From positions 764,040 to 828,039 of the forward strand of contig NZ_KQ130453.1 of assembly GCF_001046635.1 (NCBI RefSeq): a stretch of DNA of 64,000 nt. Direction: 5' to 3'. The notes beneath the pieces are model-generated. The model saw nothing but the letters and a program-made list of their open reading frames with translations, made no database searches and had not been told where the DNA came from. Each line of letters starts with the position of its first letter. The first letter of the stretch is position 1. A program made the position numbers and the translations under genes. Positions 8,120 to 15,687 of this stretch are shown piece after piece. Origin of the DNA: Novosphingobium barchaimii LL02 (GTDB taxonomy: Bacteria > Pseudomonadota > Alphaproteobacteria > Sphingomonadales > Sphingomonadaceae).

Positions 8120-9141
8120 TGAGCGAAACCTACCGCGCCATCCGGCTGACACGCATCGCCCCTTCGTTTCGCGAGGGCAGCGAGATAGTGGAATTACCGC
8201 TGACCGCGCCCGGCCCCGGCGAGATTCGCGTGCGCAACCTGCACTGCGGCGTCAACGCCATCTTCGACACCCAGATCGCCCGCAATGCGGTGGATTACGT
8301 GAAGATCGCCCTGCCTACGTTCACCGGCGTGGAAGCAATCGGCACGGTCGAGGCAGTCGGCGCGGACGTGACCGATTATGCCCCCGGCGACGCTGCCGTG
8401 ACTGTGCGCTTCACCGGTGGTTACCGCGAGGCCAATGTCGGCGCAGCTGTCCAGTTCGCCAAGGCTCCTGCGGCGACCCGCGAATATCTCGCGCTGGCTT
8501 CCACCGGCGTTTCCGCGCTTGTCGCACTGGAAAGGATCGGCGAGCTGAAGGAAGGCGAAACCATCGCCATTTCGGCAGCCGCAGGCGGCCTCGGCCACTT
8601 GCTGGTACAGCTTGCCGTGCTCAAGGGCGCCCGGGTAATCGGTGTGGCGGGTGGTCCGGCGAAGTGCGCCTTCGTGGCCTCGCTCGGCGCCGAACGGGTG
8701 ATCGACTACAAGTCCGAAGACGTGGATACCGTGCTTGCGGCTGAGTATCCCGGCGGCCTTGATGTGGCGGTGGACACCGTCAGCGGCGCGATCTTCGACG
8801 CCTTCCTCACCCATCTGGCAAATCATGGACGCCTTGTCGTTGGCGGCGCTGCTTCCGACCTCGAAGGCAAACCCGAAGTCGTCACCGGCCCGCGCATCGC
8901 CCATACCATATACTACAAGGGCGCATCGGTTCGCGGCTTCATGAACGGCCTGCTCACCCCCTACTGGGCAGAGGCGCGCGAACGGCTGTTCGCCCTCTAC
9001 GCCGAGGGCAAGCTGAAAGTGCATTTCGACGACGAACCACACACGGGCATCGAAGGCGTTTTCGGCGCTGTAGAGCGCCTGCTTTCCGGCCGTTCAATGG
9101 GCAAGGTCGTGGTCGACCTCACCCCCAAGCAGGCTATTTGA
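8116..9141 (+). CDS. zinc-free MDR oxidoreductase (quinone oxidoreductase/prostaglandin reductase 3-like)
   Basis: A 341-residue medium-chain dehydrogenase/reductase starting at ATGATG that overlaps the previous stop. It has the GroES-like N-terminal half with PGPGEIRVRNLHCGVNAIF (no zinc cysteines) and a Rossmann half with AAAGGLGHLLVQLAVLKGARVIGVAG around residue 155. C-terminal residues YYKGASVRGFMNG are typical of the ZADH2/PTGR3 group, which reduces the double bond of enones with NADPH. In this operon it would reduce or isomerise an unsaturated oxidation product before the hydro-lyase step. The family is clear, the substrate inferred only loosely. Confidence 0.85.
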   Translation: MMSETYRAIRLTRIAPSFREGSEIVELPLTAPGPGEIRVRNLHCGVNAIFDTQIARNAVDYVKIALPTFTGVEAIGTVEAVGADVTDYAPGDAAVTVRFTGGYREANVGAAVQFAKAPAATREYLALASTGVSALVALERIGELKEGETIAISAAAGGLGHLLVQLAVLKGARVIGVAGGPAKCAFVASLGAERVIDYKSEDVDTVLAAEYPGGLDVAVDTVSGAIFDAFLTHLANHGRLVVGGAASDLEGKPEVVTGPRIAHTIYYKGASVRGFMNGLLTPYWAEARERLFALYAEGKLKVHFDDEPHTGIEGVFGAVERLLSGRSMGKVVVDLTPKQAI

Positions 9142-9169
9142 ACCGGCACTAAGCCGGGTGCGACAACAT

Positions 9170-10552
9170 ATGACAGTGCAAAAAGCCAAGACACTCTTCG
9201 AAAAGATCTGGGATGCCCACCATGTCGCGGATACCGCGACGGGAGCCTCTCTCATCGCCGTAGACCGCGTGTTCCTTCACGAACGCACCGGCGCCGCCGC
9301 GCTAAAATCCATGGCGGCGGCAAAGCGTCCCGTGTGCGATCCCGCCCGCGTCTTCGCGGTGATGGACCATATCGTCGACACCCGCCCGGGACGAGGCGAC
9401 GGCACTTTGATGGAAGGCGGATCGGCGTTCATCACTGAAACCCGCGCCGCCGCGAAGGCCGCCGGGATCACCCTGTTCGACGTGAACGACCGCGACCAGG
9501 GCATCACGCATGTGATCTCGCCCGAACTGGGCATCGTCCTGCCCGGCCTCACCCTCGTTGCGCCTGACAGCCATACCTGCACGCAGGGCGCGTTGGGAGC
9601 GCTGGCCTGGGGCATTGGCTCCAGCGAGGCGGAACATGCCATGGCGACCGGCGTGCTGAGGCTTGACCGGCCGAAGACGATGCGCGTCACCTACCGGGGC
9701 AAGCTGGCGCCGGGCGTCACTGCCAAGGACATGGTGCTGGCCCTGATCGCCGCAAACGGCGCTGGCGGCGGCGCTGGCCATGTAGTGGAATTCGCCGGCG
9801 AGGCTGTACGCGCCCTCGATATTGAGGCGCGCATGACCCTGTGCAACATGGCCACCGAATTCGCGGCCATGACCGGGATCATCGCGCCCGATGCGCGGAC
9901 TTTCGAATACCTTGCCGACCGCCGCTACGCGCCCGAAAATTTCGACGAGCCATACTGGCACACGCTGCGCACCGACGACGGCGCCCGCTTCGACCGCGAG
10001 ATTGAGATCGACGCCGCCGCGCTGGCGCCGATGGTCAGCTGGGGCACCAGCCCGGAGCACGCTATGCCGGTAGATGGCACCGTGCCGCAAGGTCCGCCGC
10101 GCGCGCACGACTATATCGGCCTCGATGCAGGCGCGCCGCTGCTGGGCACGCCGATCGACGTAGCCTTCATCGGTTCCTGCACCAATGCCCGCATATCCGA
10201 CCTGCGCCGCGCCGCCGCGATGCTGAAGGGGCGCCATATCGCGCCCTCTATCCGCAAGGCCCTGGTCGTGCCGGGAAGCTCCGCGGTAAAGCGCGCCGCG
10301 GAAGCCGAGGGGCTCGACGCGATCTTTACCGCCGCCGGGTTCGAGTGGCGCGCCAGCGGCTGTTCACTGTGCTTCTTCGCGGGCGGCGAGAGCTTCCCCG
10401 AAGGCAGCCGCACCGTCAGCAGCACCAACCGCAACTTCGAAGGCCGTCAGGGGCCGGGCATCCGCACTCATATCGCCAGCCCCGAAACAGTGGTCGCCAG
10501 CGCGATCGCGGGCATGATCGCGGACCCCCGAGAACTGCTGGTCGGGAACTGA
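9170..10552 (+). CDS. LeuC-like aconitase-superfamily large subunit (hydro-lyase)
   Basis: A 460-residue protein; a GTG 12 bases upstream is possible but the ATG at 9170 starts the conserved TLFEKIWDAH segment. DSHTCTQGALGALAWGIGSSE, FIGSCTNARISDLRRAA and SGCSLC supply the three [4Fe-4S] ligands (Cys of SCTN and the two of CSLC), and NRNFEGRQG binds carboxylate. It pairs with the LeuD-like subunit five bases downstream. Known relatives are isopropylmalate, citraconate and dimethylmaleate hydratases. Next to a CoA-lyase and a CoA-transferase rather than leuB, it is more likely a catabolic hydratase of a maleate derivative than a leucine-biosynthetic enzyme. It diverges clearly from the copy at 34161. 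Confidence 0.85.
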   Translation: MTVQKAKTLFEKIWDAHHVADTATGASLIAVDRVFLHERTGAAALKSMAAAKRPVCDPARVFAVMDHIVDTRPGRGDGTLMEGGSAFITETRAAAKAAGITLFDVNDRDQGITHVISPELGIVLPGLTLVAPDSHTCTQGALGALAWGIGSSEAEHAMATGVLRLDRPKTMRVTYRGKLAPGVTAKDMVLALIAANGAGGGAGHVVEFAGEAVRALDIEARMTLCNMATEFAAMTGIIAPDARTFEYLADRRYAPENFDEPYWHTLRTDDGARFDREIEIDAAALAPMVSWGTSPEHAMPVDGTVPQGPPRAHDYIGLDAGAPLLGTPIDVAFIGSCTNARISDLRRAAAMLKGRHIAPSIRKALVVPGSSAVKRAAEAEGLDAIFTAAGFEWRASGCSLCFFAGGESFPEGSRTVSSTNRNFEGRQGPGIRTHIASPETVVASAIAGMIADPRELLVGN

Positions 10553-10556
10553 TGGC

Positions 10557-11162
10557 ATGACCCCTTTCATCATACTTTCTTCGCGCGCGGCTCCGCTCCT
10601 GCGCGACAACGTCGATACCGATGCGATCATCCCCAGCCGCGAGATGAAAAGCACCGGCCGCACCGGCCTCGCAGATGGGTTGTTCGCACCGTGGCGCTAT
10701 CTCGATGCTGCCGCCCGCACGCCCGATCCAGAGTTTTCGCTAAATCGGCCGGAAGCGTCAGGCGCGCAAATCCTGCTGGGGGGCGCGAATTTCGGATGCG
10801 GGTCCAGCCGCGAACATGCGGTCTGGGCGCTGGCCGAATATGGCATGCGCTGCGTGATCGCCCCCAGTTTCGCGCCGATATTCCGCGCGAACTGCATCCG
10901 CAACGGCTTGCTGCCGGTGACGCTTCCCGAAGCCGCCATCGCCCCCATGGCGTGGCAGGCGATCACCGTGGACCTGCCCGCTCAGGAAGTGCGCTGCGCA
11001 GATGCCGTCCACCGATTCGAAATCGAGCCCGAGCCGCGCGAGATGCTGCTCGAAGGGCTCGATGCCATCGATCTCACGCTCAAGTCGCTGCCGGCCATCG
11101 AGGACTGGACCTCGCTGGACCGCAAGGCGCGGCCATGGGTCTATCTCGAAAGAACACAATGA
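10557..11162 (+). CDS. LeuD-like aconitase-superfamily small subunit
   Basis: A 201-residue protein with the swivel-domain signatures DNVDTDAIIPSREM and ANFGCGSSREHAVWAL, the latter holding the substrate-binding SSRE. RANCIRNGLLPVTLP is also typical. It completes the hydro-lyase with the LeuC-like subunit just upstream. Its stop overlaps the ATG of the CoA-lyase gene, implying coordinated production. The segment after DTDAIIPSRE differs from biosynthetic LeuD (EMKSTGRTGLADGLFAPWRYLD), suggesting a different substrate. A catabolic substituted-maleate hydratase is inferred from the neighbours. Confidence 0.85.
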   Translation: MTPFIILSSRAAPLLRDNVDTDAIIPSREMKSTGRTGLADGLFAPWRYLDAAARTPDPEFSLNRPEASGAQILLGGANFGCGSSREHAVWALAEYGMRCVIAPSFAPIFRANCIRNGLLPVTLPEAAIAPMAWQAITVDLPAQEVRCADAVHRFEIEPEPREMLLEGLDAIDLTLKSLPAIEDWTSLDRKARPWVYLERTQ

Positions 11163-12079
11163 CGCAGATACTGGTTTCCGAAGTCGGCCCGCGCGACGGG
11201 TTGCAGTCGATCAAGGCGGTCATGCCGCTGGAGGCCAAGAAGGCCTGGATCGCCGCCGAGGCCGCTGCCGGCGTGCGCGAGATCGAAGTGGGCAGCTTCG
11301 TGCCGCCCAGCCTCCTGCCGCAGATGGCCGATACGGCCGAACTCGTTCGCTTCGCGCGCGGAATTGAAGGACTTAACGTCGTCGCCCTCGTGCCCAATGC
11401 CAAGGGCGCGCAGCGCGCGGTCGACGCGGGCGTGCACGCTATGTCGATCCCACTTTCAATGAGCGAGACGCACTCGATCCGCAACGTGCGCAAGGACCAT
11501 CCGGCCATGCTGGCGGAAATCGCCGAGGCCGCGCAGATCGCCAGGGCGGCGGGCGTGCACTTCGCCGTCGGCCTGGCGACCGCCTTTGGCTGCACTATCG
11601 AGGGCGCAGTGGCCGAAGACGCCGTGGTGCGCCTTGCCGTTGCCGCCGCCGAAGCGGGCGCGCAGGAGTTCAGCCTGTCCGACACCACCGGCTATGCCGA
11701 CCCGGCGCAAGTCCGACGGCTGGTCCGCAAGGTCAGAGCGGCGGTGGGCGCGGACATGCTCACTACCCTGCATCTTCACAACACACGCGGCCTCGGCCTC
11801 GCCAATGCGCTGGCCGGTCTTGAGGAAGGCATCACCACCCTTGACGCATCGCTTGGCGGCCTTGGCGGCTGCCCTGCCGCACCGGGGGCTTCGGGCAACC
11901 TTGTCACCGAAGACCTCGTGCTCATGCTCAATGCCATGGGCCTCGATACCGGCATCGACCTCGAACGCCTGCTCAAAGTGCGCCAGATCCTCGTCGACGC
12001 ACTGCCAGGCGAACCGCTCTACGGCTTCACGCCCGATGCCGGACCGATGCTGGACTACAACGAAAGGATCGCCCGATGA
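11159..12079 (+). CDS. HMG-CoA lyase family protein, possibly citramalyl-CoA lyase
   Basis: A 306-residue TIM-barrel lyase starting by ATGA overlap. SEVGPRDGLQ carries the catalytic Arg and Asp, SDTTGYADP and HLHNTRG hold the divalent-metal His pair, and LGGCPAAPGASGNLVTED contains the active-site loop Cys. The family splits 3-hydroxyacyl-CoAs such as HMG-CoA, and a Chloroflexus homologue is known to cleave (R)-citramalyl-CoA to pyruvate and acetyl-CoA. It is followed by a CoA-transferase and preceded by a hydro-lyase pair. The gene order hydratase, lyase, CoA-transferase fits hydration of citraconate or a homologue, CoA activation and cleavage. The exact acid is not proven. Confidence 0.85.
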   Translation: MTQILVSEVGPRDGLQSIKAVMPLEAKKAWIAAEAAAGVREIEVGSFVPPSLLPQMADTAELVRFARGIEGLNVVALVPNAKGAQRAVDAGVHAMSIPLSMSETHSIRNVRKDHPAMLAEIAEAAQIARAAGVHFAVGLATAFGCTIEGAVAEDAVVRLAVAAAEAGAQEFSLSDTTGYADPAQVRRLVRKVRAAVGADMLTTLHLHNTRGLGLANALAGLEEGITTLDASLGGLGGCPAAPGASGNLVTEDLVLMLNAMGLDTGIDLERLLKVRQILVDALPGEPLYGFTPDAGPMLDYNERIAR

Positions 12080-13266
12080 GCGAGACCCCCGCAACTCCCC
12101 AGCCCCTTGCCGGCATCCGCGTCGTCGAATTCACCCATATGGTCATGGGCCCCGCCGTGGGGCACATCCTGGCCGGACTGGGCGCCGAAGTCGTCCGCAT
12201 CGAGCCCATCGGCGGCGACCAGACCCGCCGCCTGCTCGGCTCGGGCTCGGGCTACTTCCCGATGTACAACCGGGGCAAGCAGTCGATCTGCCTCGACCTC
12301 AAATCGCCCGAGGGCCTCGCCGTCGCCCGCGACCTTGCCGAGGGCGCCGACGTCCTGATCGAGAACTTCCGCCCCGGCGCGCTCGACCGGCTGGGCCTTT
12401 CCTACGAGCAGCTTGCCGAGGTCAATCCGCGCCTCATCTACTGCTCGGAAAAAGGCTTTCTCCCCGGCCCTTACGAACAGCGTACCGCGCTTGACGAAGT
12501 GGCCCAGATGATGGGCGGTCTTGCCTATATGACCGGCCCGCCGGGACGCCCCCTGCGCGCAGGCTCCAGCGTCATCGACGTGACCGGCGGCATGTTCGGT
12601 GTGATCGGCATCCTTGCCGCGCTGGAGGAACGCCACCGCACCGGACGCGGCCAGAAGGTCGTTGCCAGCCTGTTCGAAACCACGATCTACCTCGTTGGCC
12701 AGCACATGGCGCAGTTCGCCGTCACCGGACAGGCCGCCGCACCCATGCCAGCGCGTATCTCGGCCTGGGCGATCTACGACGTGTTCGAAACCCGCGACGA
12801 GCCAGTCTTCATCGGCGTTGTAAGCGATGTGCTGTGGCAAAAATTCTGTGCGCTGTTCGCGCTGGATGACCTGTGGGCGGACGAATCCCTGCGCACCAAT
12901 AACCAGCGAGTGATGGCCCGCGACCGCATCCTGCCGCACGTCCGCGCACTGGTCGCTTCGATGACCCGGGACGAGATCGTGGCCAAGCTGGAAGGCACCG
13001 GGCTGCCCTTCGCCCCCATCGCCCGGCCCGAAGACATGTTCGATGACCCGCAGCTCGCCAACGGGGGCCTTGAGCCGGTCACGCTGGATACCGGAGGCGA
13101 GACTCGCCTGCCGACGATCCCGCTGCAGATGGGCGGCCTGCGCCCCGGCGCCCCGGTCACCCTGCCCGCCCCCGGAGCAGACAGCCGCGCGGTGCTAGCA
13201 GAGCTGGGCTACGACGAGGAGCGGATCGAGCGGCTTGTCGCACAGGGAGCGGTCGGGTCTCAGTGA
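12076..13266 (+). CDS. CaiB/BaiF family (class III) CoA-transferase
   Basis: A 396-residue protein starting by ATGA overlap. It has the family pattern GLGAEVVRIEP, CLDLKSPEGLAVARDLAEGADVLIENFRPGALDRLGL and LDEVAQMMGGLAYMTG, where the Asp is the likely catalytic residue, then GSSVIDVTGGMFGVIGILAALEERHRTGRGQKV. Class III transferases move CoA between carboxylic acids; succinyl-CoA:citramalate and similar enzymes belong here. As last gene of the operon it would activate the hydroxy-acid made by the LeuCD-like pair so that the HMG-CoA-lyase-like enzyme can cleave it. A convergent terminator follows. Confidence 0.88.
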   Translation: MSETPATPQPLAGIRVVEFTHMVMGPAVGHILAGLGAEVVRIEPIGGDQTRRLLGSGSGYFPMYNRGKQSICLDLKSPEGLAVARDLAEGADVLIENFRPGALDRLGLSYEQLAEVNPRLIYCSEKGFLPGPYEQRTALDEVAQMMGGLAYMTGPPGRPLRAGSSVIDVTGGMFGVIGILAALEERHRTGRGQKVVASLFETTIYLVGQHMAQFAVTGQAAAPMPARISAWAIYDVFETRDEPVFIGVVSDVLWQKFCALFALDDLWADESLRTNNQRVMARDRILPHVRALVASMTRDEIVAKLEGTGLPFAPIARPEDMFDDPQLANGGLEPVTLDTGGETRLPTIPLQMGGLRPGAPVTLPAPGADSRAVLAELGYDEERIERLVAQGAVGSQ

Positions 13267-13332
13267 CCCGGCCCCCCCGGGGGCGCAACTGATTACGTCG
13301 GCAAACTGACGGAACGGGCTTCAAGGGATAAG

Positions 13333-13368
13333 AAAAAGGCGCAAAGGCAGTTAGCCTTGCGCCTTTTT
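13333..13368. terminator. bidirectional intrinsic terminator
   Basis: A stem AAAAAGGCGCAA/TTGCGCCTTTTT with a GGC/GCC extension and short loop, flanked by A and T runs, lies between the converging CoA-transferase and racemase-fold genes and can serve both. Confidence 0.85.
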
Positions 13369-13391
13369 ACCGTATGGGAACACGTCCCTTG

Positions 13392-14135
13392 TCAGAACTC
13401 GGCCAGAAGACGGCCCATGCCTTGGATCTTGTCCTCGATGCCCACTGCGCGCAGGGCGTGCCAATACGTCGCGGTGTTGATGGCGATCACCGGCTTGGCC
13501 AGCTTCGCCTCGTATTCGGCGGCCAGATCGACCATTGAAAGGTTCGTGCCCACCTGTACGATGGCGTCGACATCATCCCCGTCGAGCTCGGCCATCACTT
13601 CGCGCAGACGGTCGGGACCGACTTTGGCGATGTCGGTCCAGCGCTTGCATTCCAGCGGGATGTCGCGCTTGACGGTAAAGCCCGACTGCTCAAGGAAATT
13701 GCGCACTTCGGCATTGGCGACCGGGTAGTAAGGCGAGACGAAACTCACCGTCTTGGCACCGTAGGCGTGAAGCGCGGCCGCCACCGATTCGGCGCCCGTG
13801 GAAGCGCCTGTCCCGGACAGGTCCTCGACTTGCTTCTTCCATTTTCGGCTACCCTCGACGCCGCCGTAGAATGTGATCGCCGACATGCCCAGCACGAGAT
13901 AGTCCGGCTTGCAGGTCATCACCGAACGCACCGCGTCGAGCGTGTTTTCGGCAATGGCCGTGGTCCCGGCGATGAAATCCTCGTTCGAGAGCGCCAGCGG
14001 GTCCTCGACGTAGATGCGCGAGAAATGGTTGGTCACGCCTTCGGGGCGCATCCGTTCCATATCGGGCTGCACCACCGTGTTGGTTGAGGGGGCGATGACC
14101 CCCAGCAGCTTGCGCCAACCAAGAACGTCTCCCAT
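13392..14135 (-). CDS. Asp/Glu racemase/maleate isomerase-fold protein lacking catalytic cysteines
   Basis: A 247-residue protein with an AGGAG site. GVIAPSTNTVVQPDMERM is the N-terminal signature of the maleate isomerase/arylmalonate decarboxylase branch. The first catalytic position is VLGMSAITFYGG (Met/Ser, no Cys) and the second is VQVGTNLSMVDLAAEYEAKLAKPV, where the usual Cys is Gly. The only cysteines are in VMTCKPDY and PLECKRW, outside these loops. It therefore cannot use the two-Cys racemase/isomerase mechanism as known. It lies 65 bases downstream of a PHBH-type monooxygenase, so it probably processes that branch, perhaps as a hydratase, tautomerase or decarboxylase with a different acid-base pair. 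Confidence 0.75.
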   Translation of the reverse strand: MGDVLGWRKLLGVIAPSTNTVVQPDMERMRPEGVTNHFSRIYVEDPLALSNEDFIAGTTAIAENTLDAVRSVMTCKPDYLVLGMSAITFYGGVEGSRKWKKQVEDLSGTGASTGAESVAAALHAYGAKTVSFVSPYYPVANAEVRNFLEQSGFTVKRDIPLECKRWTDIAKVGPDRLREVMAELDGDDVDAIVQVGTNLSMVDLAAEYEAKLAKPVIAINTATYWHALRAVGIEDKIQGMGRLLAEF

Positions 14136-14200
14136 TGCAGATACTCCTGTTGCGGAACTTGCGGGCGCCGCGTGTTGATGGGGTTTGCCGGGGACGGGGT

Positions 14201-15418
14201 TCAGCGGATCTGCGAAGCCAGCGCCAGGCTCTCGTACATGGCCTGCCGCATCATGTAAGCGCGCCGGGCAGTGTCATCCTGCTTGATGGCCATCATGGCT
14301 TCGCGGCGGCGCTTATGCGCATCGTCCTGACCGCCGCGGATCATCGCCATGTTTTCCTTGGTCTGCGTCTGGGTGAAGCTATGCGTCACCTCGCGACGCT
14401 GACGGTCGTAAAGCGCGAGGTTCTCCTCTGCGACGGCGGCCGAAACCTGGCCCTTCAGCACCGGCAGCAGCTTTTCGAACAAATTGAAGGCATCGTGCAC
14501 GCCTGAATTCATGCCGAACCCGCCCAGCGGGTTGTTGAGATGGGCGGCATCGCCCGCCAGCAGCACCCGGCCCTCGCGGAACGACTTCGCGACGCGCTGA
14601 TGGACGCGGTAGAGCGTGCGGTGCCTAGTCTGCACCATCGACCCGTCCCCGACGAGGCGGCCGAAGATCGCATCCTTCATGGCATCCGAACGCAGTTCGT
14701 CATCGCTGAGCGTTCCATCGGTCGGCACCAGTACGCGCCACAGCGAAGGTACGCGCAGCAGCACCAGCCACTCATCGGGATCGGAGACATAGTTGACCCA
14801 CGCCAGGTTCGGCAGGTGGGCGGCAATGTCGAACTCGGTCGAAAGGCAAAGGAACCGCTCGGCGTAAGTGAAACCGTCAAATTCAATGCCGAGCCACTTG
14901 CGTACCACCGAGTTCGCACCGTCCGCGCCAATCAGGTAATCGCAGCGCAGGCGCTCGATGCCGGTCATCGTCTCGATCGCGAGGTTCACGCCCTCGGCGT
15001 CTTCCTCGAAAGCCAGCAGACGGCTGCCGAAGCGGACCTGCGCATTGCCCTGCTTTTCGAGGCCCGACGCCAGCGCGCGCGAAAGGTGGTACTGTTCGCA
15101 CTGGATGCGGAAAGGGTAGCGGCTGACGTCGCTGATCTCGGCAAGGTCGAAGTCGATAACTTCGCCGGAATGCCGGTCACGCCAATGGAAGACGGGCGCC
15201 TTCAGGCCCTTTTCGAGCAGCATCGGAGTGATCCCGATCTGGTCGAGCATTTCCAGCGTGGGCGGATGGAAGGTCGAGGCGCGCAGATCCTGTGCGCAGT
15301 CATGGCCCGTCTCGATGACGACCACGTCGATACCCGCCTGCGCCAGCAGCGTCGCCATAACCGTTCCGACCGGGCCGGCCCCCGCAATCGCCACCTGGCA
15401 CCTTCCAACCGCTGTCAT
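14201..15418 (-). CDS. FAD-dependent monooxygenase, PHBH/UbiH type (copy 1)
   Basis: A 405-residue group A flavin monooxygenase with a GGAG site. It shows VAIAGAGPVGTVMATLLAQAG (FAD), LIGADGANSVVRKWLG (DG motif) and VLLAGDAAHLNNPLGGFGMNSGVHDAFNL (GD motif). Such enzymes hydroxylate electron-rich rings using NAD(P)H and O2. The product is over 70% identical by eye to that of 47956-49164, through the whole length, so the two are recent duplicates with perhaps different substrates. The C-terminal helix (HKRRREAMMAIKQDDTARRAYMMRQAMYESL) is shared by both and lacks the thioredoxin-like domain of larger relatives. The racemase-fold gene follows; a candidate operator lies at 15498. Confidence 0.88.
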   Translation of the reverse strand: MTAVGRCQVAIAGAGPVGTVMATLLAQAGIDVVVIETGHDCAQDLRASTFHPPTLEMLDQIGITPMLLEKGLKAPVFHWRDRHSGEVIDFDLAEISDVSRYPFRIQCEQYHLSRALASGLEKQGNAQVRFGSRLLAFEEDAEGVNLAIETMTGIERLRCDYLIGADGANSVVRKWLGIEFDGFTYAERFLCLSTEFDIAAHLPNLAWVNYVSDPDEWLVLLRVPSLWRVLVPTDGTLSDDELRSDAMKDAIFGRLVGDGSMVQTRHRTLYRVHQRVAKSFREGRVLLAGDAAHLNNPLGGFGMNSGVHDAFNLFEKLLPVLKGQVSAAVAEENLALYDRQRREVTHSFTQTQTKENMAMIRGGQDDAHKRRREAMMAIKQDDTARRAYMMRQAMYESLALASQIR

Positions 15419-15497
15419 GTCGAGCAGACTCCAATAATCCTATTCTGCTCAAGGCTATGGACTGGTGTTCTCGCTCCAAACGGCAATCTCGCCGAAC

Positions 15498-15514
15498 TAT
15501 CCGCCTCGCGGTGA
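15498..15514. promoter_or_regulatory. candidate IclR-regulon operator (TATCCGCCTCGCGGTGA)
   Basis: It lies 80 bases before the PHBH-type monooxygenase start. The paralogous monooxygenase at 47956 has nearly the same element (TATCCGACGCGCGGTAA) at the same place, 77 bases before its start. The rest of the 268-base gap 15419-15687 holds only the hairpin at 15632 and a weaker similar motif near 15549. Confidence 0.5.
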
Positions 15515-15631
15515 ACGGGCGGCATTGTAATCCGGGGCATATGGCTATTGGTCGGCAGGCGGAGGTTTCAAACCCATTGCCCGCCTAGTGGGAAGCGGAA
15601 TTTCGTGTTTGCCGGCAGCACCCTGACGCCA

Positions 15632-15661
15632 AGAAGGGCGCACCTTGCGGTACGCCCTTCT
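15632..15661 (-). terminator. hairpin, possible terminator of the aldehyde dehydrogenase gene
   Basis: AGAAGGGCG and CGCCCTTCT form a 9-bp stem about 27 bases past the aldehyde dehydrogenase stop. There is no strong U run on the minus strand, so termination is plausible but not sure. Confidence 0.5.
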
Positions 15662-15687
15662 GTCTGTTTTCGATTGTATTTCCGGCG

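Noticed and set aside
14540-15514. Plus-strand open frame of 324 codons opposite PHBH-type monooxygenase 1
   Set aside because: The monooxygenase has all three flavin motifs in the other strand; the plus frame is a shadow, and a similar shadow exists opposite the paralogue at 48286.
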